DNA of 63,548 nucleotides, taken from NCBI GenBank assembly GCA_023565505.1, contig JAIMBI010000021.1, forward strand, positions 1 through 63,548, in the 5' to 3' direction. Origin of the DNA: Actinomycetes bacterium (GTDB taxonomy: Bacteria; Bacillota; Sulfobacillia; Sulfobacillales; JAIMBI01). Positions 15,860 to 23,743 of this stretch are shown piece by piece. Under the pieces are notes generated by a model. It did no database searches, had not been told where the DNA came from, and worked only from the letters and a program-made list of their open reading frames with translations. The position numbers and the translations under genes were made by a program. How positions within the stretch are numbered: the first letter of the stretch is position 1; each line of letters starts with the position of its first letter.

Positions 15860-17089
15860 ATGGAAGAGCCTTTCGACAAGGAACGCGAACAGAACCCACA
15901 GACTGCGGGGGCGCAACAGGAAGAACAGGCGGCCCTCGAACAGTCCATGGGGATGGGGGCGGTCGAAGACATTCGGCCGGGCCAGATCGTGACCGGCACG
16001 GTCGTGCACATCGCACCCGACAGTGTGCTGGTCGACGTCGGCGCCAAGTCCGAAGGCATCGTTCACCTGCATGACTTGAGCCACCGGCGGTTGGAGCGTC
16101 CCGACGAAGTGGTCAAGCTGGGCGACGTGATCTCCGTGTACGTCCTGGGCTGGGAAGGCGAGGAGGGCATGCTGCGCCTGTCCAAGCGCCGGGCGGACGA
16201 GATCGAGGCGTGGCGCCGGCTGGAGGCGGCGATGGCCAACAACGAGGTCATCGAGGCGCCGGTGACGGAGGTCGTGCGCGGGGGCTTGGTGGTGGATGTC
16301 GGGCTGAGGGGATTCGTCCCGTCGTCCCACGTCGCCCAGGGATACGTGAACGACCTCAAACCTTTCCTGGGGCAGACGCTCCGGTTGAAGGTCATCGAGC
16401 TGGATCGCTCCAAGCGGCGGGCCATCCTCTCGCGAAAGGTCGTGCTGGAGGAAGAGGCGCGGATCAAGCGCGAGAAGCTGTGGCAGGAGATCGAGGAGGG
16501 TCAGGTCCGCGAAGGGGTCGTCAAGAGCCTCACGGACTTCGGCGCCTTCATCGATCTCGGCGGCGTGGACGGGCTCCTGCACATCTCGGAGATGTCCTGG
16601 GGCCGCATCCAGCACCCCTCGGAGGTGCTCAAGGAGGGGGAGACGGTCCGGGTCAAGGTGCTGCGCCTGGACCGGGAGAAGGAGAAGATCTCCCTCGGCC
16701 TCCGGCAGGTGCTGCCGAACCCCTGGGACACGGTGCAGGAGCGGTACCAGGAAGGTGCCATCTACACCGGCAAGGTCGTGCGGCTGGCGACGTTCGGGGC
16801 CTTCGTGGAGCTGGAGCCGGGCGTCGACGGGCTGGTCCACATCTCCCAGCTCGCCGACCACCGGGTGGCGACGCCGAGCGAGGTGGTGCAGGTCGGCGAC
16901 GTCATCCGGGTCAAGGTGCTGTACATCGACCCCCAGGCCAAGCGCATCTCGCTGTCCAAGCGCGAAGCCGACGAGGAGGACGCCCAGGCGGCGGAATTGG
17001 AGACCCAGGCGGAGGCGGACGAGGGCTTCACCGTCGGCGAGCACTTGGCCGCCTATCACGCGGGGAACTGGGACGACGAAGAGCAGTAG
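15860..17089 (+). CDS. rpsA: S1 RNA-binding domain protein / ribosomal protein S1 homologue
   Basis: 409 aa with an acidic N-terminal tail (1-38) and four S1 domains at about 41-110, 125-190, 208-280 and 293-365. Examples: GQIVTGTVVHIAPDSVLVDV, GVVKSLTDFGAFIDLGGVDG, and GKVVRLATFGAFVELEPGVDG, each ending in the LSKR/LSRK-type strand. Four domains are the Firmicutes form (six in E. coli). It assists translation initiation or RNA turnover. ATG 15860 is used; an upstream GTG in frame (15818) lies in the leader. A long hairpin follows the stop. Confidence 0.93.
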   Translation: MEEPFDKEREQNPQTAGAQQEEQAALEQSMGMGAVEDIRPGQIVTGTVVHIAPDSVLVDVGAKSEGIVHLHDLSHRRLERPDEVVKLGDVISVYVLGWEGEEGMLRLSKRRADEIEAWRRLEAAMANNEVIEAPVTEVVRGGLVVDVGLRGFVPSSHVAQGYVNDLKPFLGQTLRLKVIELDRSKRRAILSRKVVLEEEARIKREKLWQEIEEGQVREGVVKSLTDFGAFIDLGGVDGLLHISEMSWGRIQHPSEVLKEGETVRVKVLRLDREKEKISLGLRQVLPNPWDTVQERYQEGAIYTGKVVRLATFGAFVELEPGVDGLVHISQLADHRVATPSEVVQVGDVIRVKVLYIDPQAKRISLSKREADEEDAQAAELETQAEADEGFTVGEHLAAYHAGNWDDEEQ

Positions 17090-17113
17090 CGTCACTTCCC
17101 GGGCTGCTTGGGC

Positions 17114-17164
17114 GGAGGACCCCCGCAGAGCCCGACCGAGACGGGCGTTCCGCGGGGGTCCTCC
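17114..17164 (+). terminator. Hairpin terminator after rpsA
   Basis: GGAGGACCCCCGC (17114-17126) pairs perfectly with GCGGGGGTCCTCC (17152-17164), 13 bp. An inner GCCCG/CGGGC helix sits in the loop. There is no T-tract, as with other hairpins in this genome. It separates rpsA from the membrane protein gene. Confidence 0.6.
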
Positions 17165-17290
17165 GTTGCCGCCCGCCGGGTGGACCGCGGGCGCCGGGGC
17201 CGGCCGCAGCGGGGGCGCGCCGGTCGCATAGGTCGCGGTCTGCCGGGCATATTCCCCTCGACGGCGCGGTCGCCGAGGGGAGGCGGAGAC

Positions 17291-17845
17291 ATGCGGCTGG
17301 TGTGGGCCGAGGCCATCGGATTGGCGGCGCTGCTGCTCCTGGGGTCGGGCTACGGCGAGGCGTGGTGGGCCGCGCGCGGCGTGAGCATCCGGCGGGTGGT
17401 GGGCGTCGGGGCGGGCGTCTGGGCGGCCGGCGCGGTCGTGCCGGACGGCGTCGACGTAGGCTGGGTTCTGTTGTCGCTGTGCGCCGGCACGTGGTTGTGG
17501 CGACGGTGGCCGGATCTGGGCCGCGCCGCCGTCTGGGGGGCGGTGGCGGCCGCCGTACGGGCGTTCGCGCCGATCGACCCCTATCAGGCGACCGTGGTTC
17601 CGGCCGTGGGGATCGAGGCGGTTCTCCTCGGCCTCGTCGCCACCGTCGGCGCGGCCGACCCGCCCACGGCGGGGGCGGTGGCGGTGGGCGCCGCGGCTTT
17701 CGCCGAGGTCTGGCGATGGCTTTTCGCCGGTCCCGGCACCGCGGGCGGAGGACCGACCGCGTGGCTTTACGCCCTCACGGCCGCGGTCACGGCGTTCTCC
17801 GCGGCTGCCGTCGGGCGGCGCGTGCCGCGCCGGGTCCCCCGTTGA
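17291..17845 (+). CDS. Integral membrane protein between rpsA and der
   Basis: 184 aa with about five or six hydrophobic segments (for example AIGLAALLLLG, VVGVGAGVWAAGAVVP, VGWVLLSLCAG, VVPAVGIEAVLLGLVA, and ALTAAVTAFSAAAVG) and an arginine-rich tail. No motif was recognised. Position matches B. subtilis yphA, which also encodes a membrane protein between the S1 gene and der; whether they are homologous cannot be told by eye. ATG 17291 follows GGGGAGGCGG. Function unknown. Confidence 0.75.
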   Translation: MRLVWAEAIGLAALLLLGSGYGEAWWAARGVSIRRVVGVGAGVWAAGAVVPDGVDVGWVLLSLCAGTWLWRRWPDLGRAAVWGAVAAAVRAFAPIDPYQATVVPAVGIEAVLLGLVATVGAADPPTAGAVAVGAAAFAEVWRWLFAGPGTAGGGPTAWLYALTAAVTAFSAAAVGRRVPRRVPR

Positions 17846-17926
17846 GGGAGGCGTCGCGGCGGCTGGAGAGGAGCGGGGACGGTGGGCGGGCCGTCCCCCT
17901 GTTGTCGAGGAGGGAACAGGCGCCGT

Positions 17927-19228
17927 ATGGCGACGGTGGTGTTGGTCGGACGCCCCAACGTGGGCAAGTCCGCCTTGTTCAACCGCCTGACGGGGACCCG
18001 TCGGGCGCTGGTCGAAGACGAGCCGGGGGTGACCCGGGACCGGCTCTACGAGGTCACGGACTGGAACGGACGGACGTTCACCCTCGTCGACACGGGCGGG
18101 CTGTGGCAGGAAGAGGAAGGCGCCATTCTGTCCTACGTGCGCCGCCAGACGCTGGAGGCCATTGGCGAGGCCGACGTGATCGGGTTCGTGGTGGACGCCA
18201 AGCAGCCGCTGTCGGCCGCCGACTGGGCGGTGGCCGACCTCCTGCGCAAGACCGACAAGCCCGTGGTCCTGATCGCCAATAAGGCGGAGGGATCGGTCGA
18301 CTGGTCCGAGTTGTACGAGCTCGGCATGGGTGACCCGGTTCCGGTGTCGGCCACCCAGGGCATCGGGATCGGGGACCTCCTGGACCGTCTGGTCGAGTGC
18401 CTGCCCCCCGAGGACAGCGCCGTCCCGTCCGGCGAGGCGGTGAAGGTGGCCATCGCGGGGCGTCCCAACGTGGGCAAGTCGTCGCTCCTCAACCGTCTCG
18501 TGGGGGCGGAGCGCAGCCTCGTCACGCCCATCGCGGGGACCACGCGGGACGTGGTCGACGCGCGCATCGAACGGGAGGACGGCACGTACGTGATCCTGGA
18601 CACGGCGGGGCTCCGGCGCCCGAGCCGGGTGGAGCCGGGGCTGGAGCGGCGGACGGTGGCGCGGACGCTCAGCGCCGTGCGGGAGGCCGACGTGGTCCTG
18701 CTCGTGGTCTCCGCCGAGGAGCCGGCCAGCCACCAGGACCTCCGCATCGCGGGGCACGTGCGGGACCGCCACCGGGCCGTGGTGCTGCTGGTGAACAAGG
18801 CCGACCTGGTGCGCGGCGAGACGCGCCCCCTGATCCGGTACGTCCGGGAGCGCTTCGACTTCCTGGCCTTCGCGACGGTGCTGCCGATCTCGGTGCTGAC
18901 GGGGTGGCACGTCGACGCCATCTGGCCCGCCGTGCGGCATGCGTACGAAAGTTTCAGCCGCCGCGTGGCGACCCCGGAGCTCAACCGGCTGGTGCAGGAG
19001 ACGGTGGCCCTGACGCCGCCGCCCACGGTGCACGGACGGACGGCGCGGTTCTACTACGCGACCCAGGTGGGGGTGCGGCCCCCGCACTTCGTGTTCTTCG
19101 TCAACAACCCCGACTGGGTCCACTTCTCCTACGAGCGCCATCTGGAGAACGTCATCCGCGAACGCTGGGATTTCGAGGGGACTCCGCTCCGGTTCACCTT
19201 CCGGGAGCGGCGGCCGCGGCCCTCCTGA
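17927..19228 (+). CDS. der: Ribosome biogenesis GTPase Der (EngA)
   Basis: Double-GTPase needed for 50S assembly. 433 aa. G-domain 1: GRPNVGKSALFN (8-19), GVTRDR, DTGG and NKAE. G-domain 2: GRPNVGKSSLLN (about 178-189), GTTRDV, DTAGLR and NKAD. A C-terminal KH-like domain follows, with FYYATQVGVRPPHFVFFVN and RWDFEGTPLRFTFRER at the end. ATG 17927 is chosen after CGAGGAGGG; the longer frame start has no family support. In relatives gpsA follows der; here spoIVA comes next. Confidence 0.97.
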   Translation: MATVVLVGRPNVGKSALFNRLTGTRRALVEDEPGVTRDRLYEVTDWNGRTFTLVDTGGLWQEEEGAILSYVRRQTLEAIGEADVIGFVVDAKQPLSAADWAVADLLRKTDKPVVLIANKAEGSVDWSELYELGMGDPVPVSATQGIGIGDLLDRLVECLPPEDSAVPSGEAVKVAIAGRPNVGKSSLLNRLVGAERSLVTPIAGTTRDVVDARIEREDGTYVILDTAGLRRPSRVEPGLERRTVARTLSAVREADVVLLVVSAEEPASHQDLRIAGHVRDRHRAVVLLVNKADLVRGETRPLIRYVRERFDFLAFATVLPISVLTGWHVDAIWPAVRHAYESFSRRVATPELNRLVQETVALTPPPTVHGRTARFYYATQVGVRPPHFVFFVNNPDWVHFSYERHLENVIRERWDFEGTPLRFTFRERRPRPS

Positions 19229-19265
19229 GGGCGACCCAGATCCTGGTATTCGAGCCAGGCTCCCG

Positions 19266-19294
19266 TCATATTCTGCATCGGGTTCTCATAGGGT
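19266..19294 (+). promoter_or_regulatory. Sigma-E-type promoter of spoIVA
   Basis: TCATATT (19266-19272), exactly 14 nt, then CATAGGGT (19287-19294). The Bacillus sigma-E consensus is KMATATT-N14-CATACANT: the -35 is a perfect match and the -10 keeps CATA and the final T. spoIVA is sigma-E controlled in B. subtilis, so sequence and biology agree. About 60 nt of leader follow. Confidence 0.8.
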
Positions 19295-19353
19295 GACTGC
19301 GGGACAGGCGAGGACCGGCGCCAACCCGAATGCAGGGGAGGGACGGGAGCGGC

Positions 19354-20832
19354 ATGGAGAAGTTCGACCTGTTTCAGGATCTGGCCGAACGCACCGGCGG
19401 TGACATCTACATCGGGGTGGTGGGGCCGGTCCGCACCGGGAAGTCCACCTTTATCAAGCGGTTCATGGAGCGGATGGTGCTGCCGGCCATCACCGACCCC
19501 AACGACCGGGAGCGGGCCATCGACTCGCTGCCCCAGAGCGGCACCGGACGGACGATCATGACCACGGAGCCGAAGTTCGTTCCGGACGACGGCGTCGAGG
19601 TGGTGCTCAACGACGCGGTCACCTTCCGTGCCCGGCTGGTCGACTCGGTGGGATACACCGTCGCCGGCGCGCTGGGTTACGAGGAGAACGCGGCCCCGCG
19701 CATGGTGCTGACGCCGTGGTCGGAGGCTCCCATGCCGTTCGAGGAAGCGGCGGAGATCGGCACGCGGAAGGTCATCGCCGAACACTCGACCATCGGGTTG
19801 GTGATCACCACGGACGGGTCGTTCGGCGAGCTTCCGCGCGAGGCGTACGTCCCCGCCGAGGAGCGGGTCGTGGCGGAACTCAAGGAACTCGGCAAGCCGT
19901 TCGCCGTGGTGCTGAACTCGGCGCACCCGTACGCCGAGGACACGATCCTGCTGAGCCAGGAGCTGACCGAGCGCTACGACGTGCCGGTGGTGCCCACGAA
20001 CTGCCTCGAGCTGCGCCAGGACGACATCGTACACATCCTCGAACAGGTCCTCTACGAATTCCCCGTGACCGAACTCACGGTCACGCCCACCGGGTGGCCC
20101 GAAGCGTTGCCGGCCGGCCACTGGCTGCTCCGGCAGCTCGACGAGGTCATCGCGCGGGTCCGGGCCGGCGTGCATCGGCTCCGTGACATCGAGGGGGCCC
20201 TGGCGGAACTCAAGGCGCAGGATTTCACCGACCAGGTGCGCCTGGTGTCCATGGCCCTCGGCACCGGCGAGGCGGCGATCAGCGTGGGGGTCCGCCCGGA
20301 GCTGTTCTTCCGGGTCCTGGGGGAGATGGCGGATCGTCATGTGGCCTCGGAGACCGACGTGCTCAAGCTCTGGCAGGAGTTCGTGCGCGCCAAGGCCGAG
20401 TGGGACAAGGTCGAGGAAGCGGTGCGGGACGTGCGCGCCACCGGTTACGGGATGGTCGCCCCGACCCTGGACGAGCTGAACCTGGCGGAACCCGAACTCA
20501 TCCGGCGGGGCAACCAGTTCGGCGTGCGGCTGCGGGCCCGCGCTCCCTCGATCCACATGATCCGCGCCGACATCGAGACGGAGATCACGCCCATCATCGG
20601 TACGGAGCGGCAGGCGGACGAACTGGTCCAGTATCTGCTCGACCAGTTCGAGGACGATCCCCAGAAACTCTGGGCGACGAACTTGTTCGGCAAGTCGCTG
20701 AACGACCTCGTGCGGGAGGGGATCCAGTCCAAGCTCTTCAAGATGCCGGAGAACGCCCAGGAAAAGCTCCAGGAGACGCTGCAGCGCATCATCAACGAAG
20801 GCTCCGGGGGTCTCATCTGCATCATCATCTAA
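19354..20832 (+). CDS. spoIVA: Stage IV sporulation protein A, coat basement ATPase
   Basis: ATPase that polymerises on the forespore outer membrane and anchors coat and cortex assembly. 492 aa, identical in length to the B. subtilis protein. Walker A GPVRTGKST at 24-32, FDLFQDLAERTGGDIYIGVV at the start, NDRERAIDSLPQSGTGRTIM and TTEPKFVPDD as sensor and switch regions, and the conserved C-terminal end EGSGGLICIII that contacts SpoVM. ATG 19354 follows GGAGGGACGGGAG. Upstream is a near-consensus sigma-E promoter. It is the clearest sign of endospore formation in the window. Confidence 0.98.
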   Translation: MEKFDLFQDLAERTGGDIYIGVVGPVRTGKSTFIKRFMERMVLPAITDPNDRERAIDSLPQSGTGRTIMTTEPKFVPDDGVEVVLNDAVTFRARLVDSVGYTVAGALGYEENAAPRMVLTPWSEAPMPFEEAAEIGTRKVIAEHSTIGLVITTDGSFGELPREAYVPAEERVVAELKELGKPFAVVLNSAHPYAEDTILLSQELTERYDVPVVPTNCLELRQDDIVHILEQVLYEFPVTELTVTPTGWPEALPAGHWLLRQLDEVIARVRAGVHRLRDIEGALAELKAQDFTDQVRLVSMALGTGEAAISVGVRPELFFRVLGEMADRHVASETDVLKLWQEFVRAKAEWDKVEEAVRDVRATGYGMVAPTLDELNLAEPELIRRGNQFGVRLRARAPSIHMIRADIETEITPIIGTERQADELVQYLLDQFEDDPQKLWATNLFGKSLNDLVREGIQSKLFKMPENAQEKLQETLQRIINEGSGGLICIII

Positions 20833-20986
20833 CAAGGATCGGGGGCGCGCGACCGCGGGGCGGGCGGCGCGTCGCCCGCGGCCGCCCGGTCGCCTCACCC
20901 GCGCGGCGAGGGGACGGGGCCGGTTCGTGCCCGGGCAGGGAGGTCTTCGTCCGCACGAAGGGAGGCGCGAGGGTGTCAAAGGAGAC

Positions 20987-21015
20987 TTGCGCCCGGGCGC
21001 GAGCCGGCCTATAGT
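20987..21015 (+). promoter_or_regulatory. Promoter of the tRNA-Pro gene
   Basis: TTGCGC (20987-20992), 17 nt, TATAGT (21010-21015), with the mature tRNA starting 13 nt later at 21028. The upstream 150 nt after spoIVA are GC-rich with several possible hairpins but no gene. Confidence 0.65.
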
Positions 21016-21027
21016 AAAGGTGGATGC

Positions 21028-21103
21028 CGGGCTGTGGCGCAGTAGGTAGCGCGCTACCTTGGGGTGGTAGAGGTCGTGGGTTCGAATCCCGCCAGTCCGA
21101 CCA
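21028..21103 (+). tRNA. tRNA-Pro (anticodon GGG)
   Basis: A full cloverleaf is visible. The acceptor CGGGCTG pairs with CAGTCCG (one G-T), the D stem GCGC/GCGC, the anticodon stem CTACC/GGTAG with loop TTGGGGT giving anticodon GGG (21061-21063), and the T arm GTGGG-TTCGAAT-CCCGC. Discriminator A and an encoded CCA end the gene. The C1-G72 pair is the bacterial tRNA-Pro identity mark. A promoter and terminator flank it, so it is a single-gene unit. Confidence 0.95.
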
Positions 21104-21107
21104 ATTA

Positions 21108-21137
21108 GGGGCCGAGCGGTTCGGCCCCGCTTTTTTT
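21108..21137 (+). terminator. Intrinsic terminator of tRNA-Pro
   Basis: GGGGCCGA (21108-21115), loop GCGGT, TCGGCCCC (21121-21128), then GC and seven Ts (21131-21137). It is the only textbook rho-independent terminator in the window. Confidence 0.9.
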
Positions 21138-21172
21138 GGTACAGGACCCGGGCGGCGGGGCATGCTACACCC

Positions 21173-21994
21173 ATGGGCCGAACGGACTTCCACCCCAAGC
21201 GGCGGGTCGTCTGGGACGACCGGGTGGTCGCGGCGGGGACCGTCTGGCGCCGCGGCCTGACGGTGCGGCGGGGCGGCGTTCGGCTGGAGGCGGCGGTCGG
21301 CGTGACGCTCTACTGGGTGGATTTCGCCGCCGGCCGGCTCTCGGTCCGCCCGGTGCGGATGTTCCTCGGGCCCCGTGGCGTTGTGACCGTCCACCGCGGC
21401 CCCGTGTTCGCGGGCGCGGCGGGGGGCTTGGACCCGATGCCGCAGCCCCGCGACGTGCTCGTCGGGGTCCTCCGCTGGCTCACCCACGCCAAGCTGGTCG
21501 CCCTCGAGCGGCTGGACCGGGCGGTCGCCGAGCTGGAGACGCACCGGGCGGAGCGGGCCGACGGGCGTTGGGAGGAGGTCGCCTTCCGGTTGCGGCGGGC
21601 GGCGGTCCGGTTGCGGCGGATCATCGGCCGGGAGCGCCTCGCCGTGCACGGGCTCCTGGCGGCGGGCACCCGGGCACCGGACGTGGGCCTGCTGGGCGTC
21701 TACGACGAGCTCGTGCGGCTCCTCGACCAGACGGACACCTGTCGCGACCTGCTGAACGGGGCGCTCGACGCGCACTTCTCGTCCCTTAGCGCCCGGCTGA
21801 ACGAAGTGGTCAAGACGTTGACCGTCCTCACCACCGGATTTCTGCCCATCTCGGTCGTGGCCGCGCTCTACGGGATGAACCTGCGCTACCTGCCCGCGGC
21901 GGACCATCCCTGGGGCTTCTGGGGTCTCATGGCCCTCATGGCCGTCGCCGAAGGGGGACTCGTCGTGTATTTTCGCCGCCGGCGCTGGCTCTAG
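21173..21994 (+). CDS. CorA-like divalent metal ion transporter
   Basis: 273 aa. The C-terminus has the CorA hallmark: a long helix ending LNEVVKTLTVLTTGFLPISVVAALYGMN, the GMN signature, followed by a second membrane segment WGFWGLMALMAVAEGGLVVYF and a basic tail. The cytoplasmic N-terminal domain (1-200) is shorter than the usual about 260 residues and has arginine-rich helices. It should form a pentameric Mg2+/Co2+ channel. The loop after GMN lacks the acidic MPE-type residues (LRYLPAADHPWG), so the ion preference is open. Start ATG 21173 is 36 nt past the tRNA terminator; the ribosome binding site is weak. Confidence 0.82.
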   Translation: MGRTDFHPKRRVVWDDRVVAAGTVWRRGLTVRRGGVRLEAAVGVTLYWVDFAAGRLSVRPVRMFLGPRGVVTVHRGPVFAGAAGGLDPMPQPRDVLVGVLRWLTHAKLVALERLDRAVAELETHRAERADGRWEEVAFRLRRAAVRLRRIIGRERLAVHGLLAAGTRAPDVGLLGVYDELVRLLDQTDTCRDLLNGALDAHFSSLSARLNEVVKTLTVLTTGFLPISVVAALYGMNLRYLPAADHPWGFWGLMALMAVAEGGLVVYFRRRRWL

Positions 21995-22040
21995 AGGAAC
22001 CCGGCGGCCGCTTGTGGAAATGCGTGGCCGGTGAGGCAGC

Positions 22041-23288
22041 ATGACGACACCTGAGGACAACCTGGTCGACCGGTTCGAGGCCACCGTCAATCCGGGGCTG
22101 GCGCGGATCCAGCGGTTCATGGGGTTGACGGCCGTCGAGGCGGGCGGGTTCGGCGCCGAGGTGTGGGACGAGACCGGGCAGCGGTACCTCGACCTGGGCG
22201 GCGGGTACGGGGTCTTCGTCCACGGTTACCGCCATCCCCGGATCGTGGCCGCCGCCGTCCGGCAGCTGGAACAACTGCCGCTGTCCTCGCGGGTCCTGTT
22301 GAACCGACCGATGGTCGCCCTCGCGGAGGAACTGCGGGCGCTTACGCCGGGTGACCTCCAGTACAGTTTCTTCTGCAACAGCGGGGCGGAGGCGGTGGAG
22401 GCGGCCCTCAAGTTCGCCCGGGCCGCGACCGGGCGGACCCACTTCGTCGCGGCCGAGGGGGCCTTCCACGGCAAGACCTTCGGGGCCCTGTCGGTCTCCG
22501 GCCGCCGTCTCTACCGGGAGCCGTTCGAGCCGCTGCTGCCCGGGGTGCGCCATGTGCCCTTCGGTTCGGTGGAGGCCCTGGAGGCGGCGGTCGGCCCCGA
22601 GACGGCGGCGGTCGTCCTCGAGCCCATCCAGGGGGAAGGCGGCGTCATCGTGCCCCCGCCGGGTTACCTGGCGGCCGCGCGGCGGATTTGCGACCGGGCG
22701 GGAGCCCTCCTCATCGTGGACGAGGTCCAGACCGGCATGGGTCGGACCGGTACCCTCTTCGCCGTGGAGCAGGAGGAGGTCGTGCCCGACCTGATGACCT
22801 TGGCGAAGGGCCTCGGGGGCGGTGTGGTCCCCATCGGCGCCGTGGTGGGGCGTCCCGGCGCCTTCCGGTTCTTCGAGGAAGCCCCGCTCCTGCACACGTC
22901 GACGTTCGGGGGCAACCCGCTGGCCGCCGCCGTGGCCCGCGAGGCGCTCCGGGTGATGGTGGAGGAGGATCTGCCGGGCCAAGCCCGCCTCAAGGGGGCT
23001 TGGCTCGCCGGCCAGCTGGACCAGTTGGCCCGGCAGTATCCCGACATCATCCGGGAGGTCCGGGGCCGCGGGCTCATGCTCGGGCTGGAGCTGGTCACGG
23101 CGGGACACGCCGGGGCCCTCATGAGCGAGATGTTCGCCCGGCATGTGCTCGCCGTGTACACGCTCAACAACGAACGGGTGATCCGGTTCATGCCGCCTCT
23201 GGTCATCACGGAGCAGCAGCTCGCCACGGTGGTCGAACGGCTTGCCGACGCGCTCGCGGCCGTGCGGGCCATGGATCTCGAGGAGTAG
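22041..23288 (+). CDS. Class-III PLP aminotransferase (putrescine/acetylornithine-type)
   Basis: 415 aa, fold-type I. Signatures: YLDLGGGYGVFVHGYRHP, FFCNSGAEAVEAALK (PLP phosphate), AFHGKTFGALSVSG, EPIQGEGG, LLIVDEVQTGMGRTG (PLP-pyridine Asp) and LAKGLGGG with Schiff-base lysine K256. VNPGLARIQRFMGL near the start resembles bacterial putrescine aminotransferase-like members. speD, a polyamine gene, is 1.7 kb downstream, which supports but does not prove a polyamine substrate. Acetylornithine or 4-aminobutyrate are alternatives. The next gene begins after 14 nt. Confidence 0.85.
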   Translation: MTTPEDNLVDRFEATVNPGLARIQRFMGLTAVEAGGFGAEVWDETGQRYLDLGGGYGVFVHGYRHPRIVAAAVRQLEQLPLSSRVLLNRPMVALAEELRALTPGDLQYSFFCNSGAEAVEAALKFARAATGRTHFVAAEGAFHGKTFGALSVSGRRLYREPFEPLLPGVRHVPFGSVEALEAAVGPETAAVVLEPIQGEGGVIVPPPGYLAAARRICDRAGALLIVDEVQTGMGRTGTLFAVEQEEVVPDLMTLAKGLGGGVVPIGAVVGRPGAFRFFEEAPLLHTSTFGGNPLAAAVAREALRVMVEEDLPGQARLKGAWLAGQLDQLARQYPDIIREVRGRGLMLGLELVTAGHAGALMSEMFARHVLAVYTLNNERVIRFMPPLVITEQQLATVVERLADALAAVRAMDLEE

Positions 23289-23302
23289 GAGGCGACCGAC
23301 GG

Positions 23303-23743
23303 ATGCCCACGGTGGAAGTCGAGATGACGGTGCCCGGGCCGCCCGATCGCGTCATGGCCCTCTTGGCGGACATGGAGCGGTTCCCCGCGTTCATGGCCAA
23401 CCTGGAGTCCGTGACCGTCCGGGAGCGGGGGGAGGGCTACACCATCTCGGAATGGGTGGCGCGCCTGCAGGGGGCCCGCTTCCGGTGGGTGGAGCGCGAC
23501 GAGTTCGGCGCGGACCGGATCACGTTCCGGCAGGTGGAGGGCGACCTCCGCCGGTTCGAGGGCGAATGGGTCGTGGAGCCGGCCGAGGGGGGGACGCGGG
23601 TGCGGTTCGTGACGACCTTCGAGTTCGGCATGCCCATGCTGGCGACGCTGCTCAACCCGGTGGCCAAGATTGCGCTGCGTGAGAACGGCCGCGCCATGCT
23701 GGCGGCCATCGCGGCGGAGCTCGCGCGGGAGGGGTCCGCCTAG
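23303..23743 (+). CDS. SRPBCC-fold (polyketide-cyclase/Coq10-like) protein
   Basis: 146 aa. The START/Bet v1-like helix-grip pattern is seen in VEVEMTVPGPPDRVMALLADMERFPAFMANLESVTV at the N-terminus, alternating strands (WVEPAEGGTRVRFVTTFEFG-type) and a long C-terminal helix LNPVAKIALRENGRAMLAAIAAELA. These proteins bind hydrophobic small molecules. GGAGG lies before ATG 23303, 15 nt after the aminotransferase. The ligand is unknown. It abuts the following gene (stop TAG then ATG), so the three genes form one unit. Confidence 0.8.
   Translation: MPTVEVEMTVPGPPDRVMALLADMERFPAFMANLESVTVRERGEGYTISEWVARLQGARFRWVERDEFGADRITFRQVEGDLRRFEGEWVVEPAEGGTRVRFVTTFEFGMPMLATLLNPVAKIALRENGRAMLAAIAAELAREGSA

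Noticed and set aside
15845..19141. 1098-codon minus-strand frame across rpsA, the membrane gene and der
   Set aside because: Low-complexity H/R/G/P composition with no domain, overlapping genes with strong family signatures on the plus strand.
19330..19353. Upstream ATG at 19330 as start of SpoIVA
   Set aside because: ATG 19354 has the ribosome binding site and yields exactly the 492-residue family length beginning MEKFDLFQDLAERTGGDIY.
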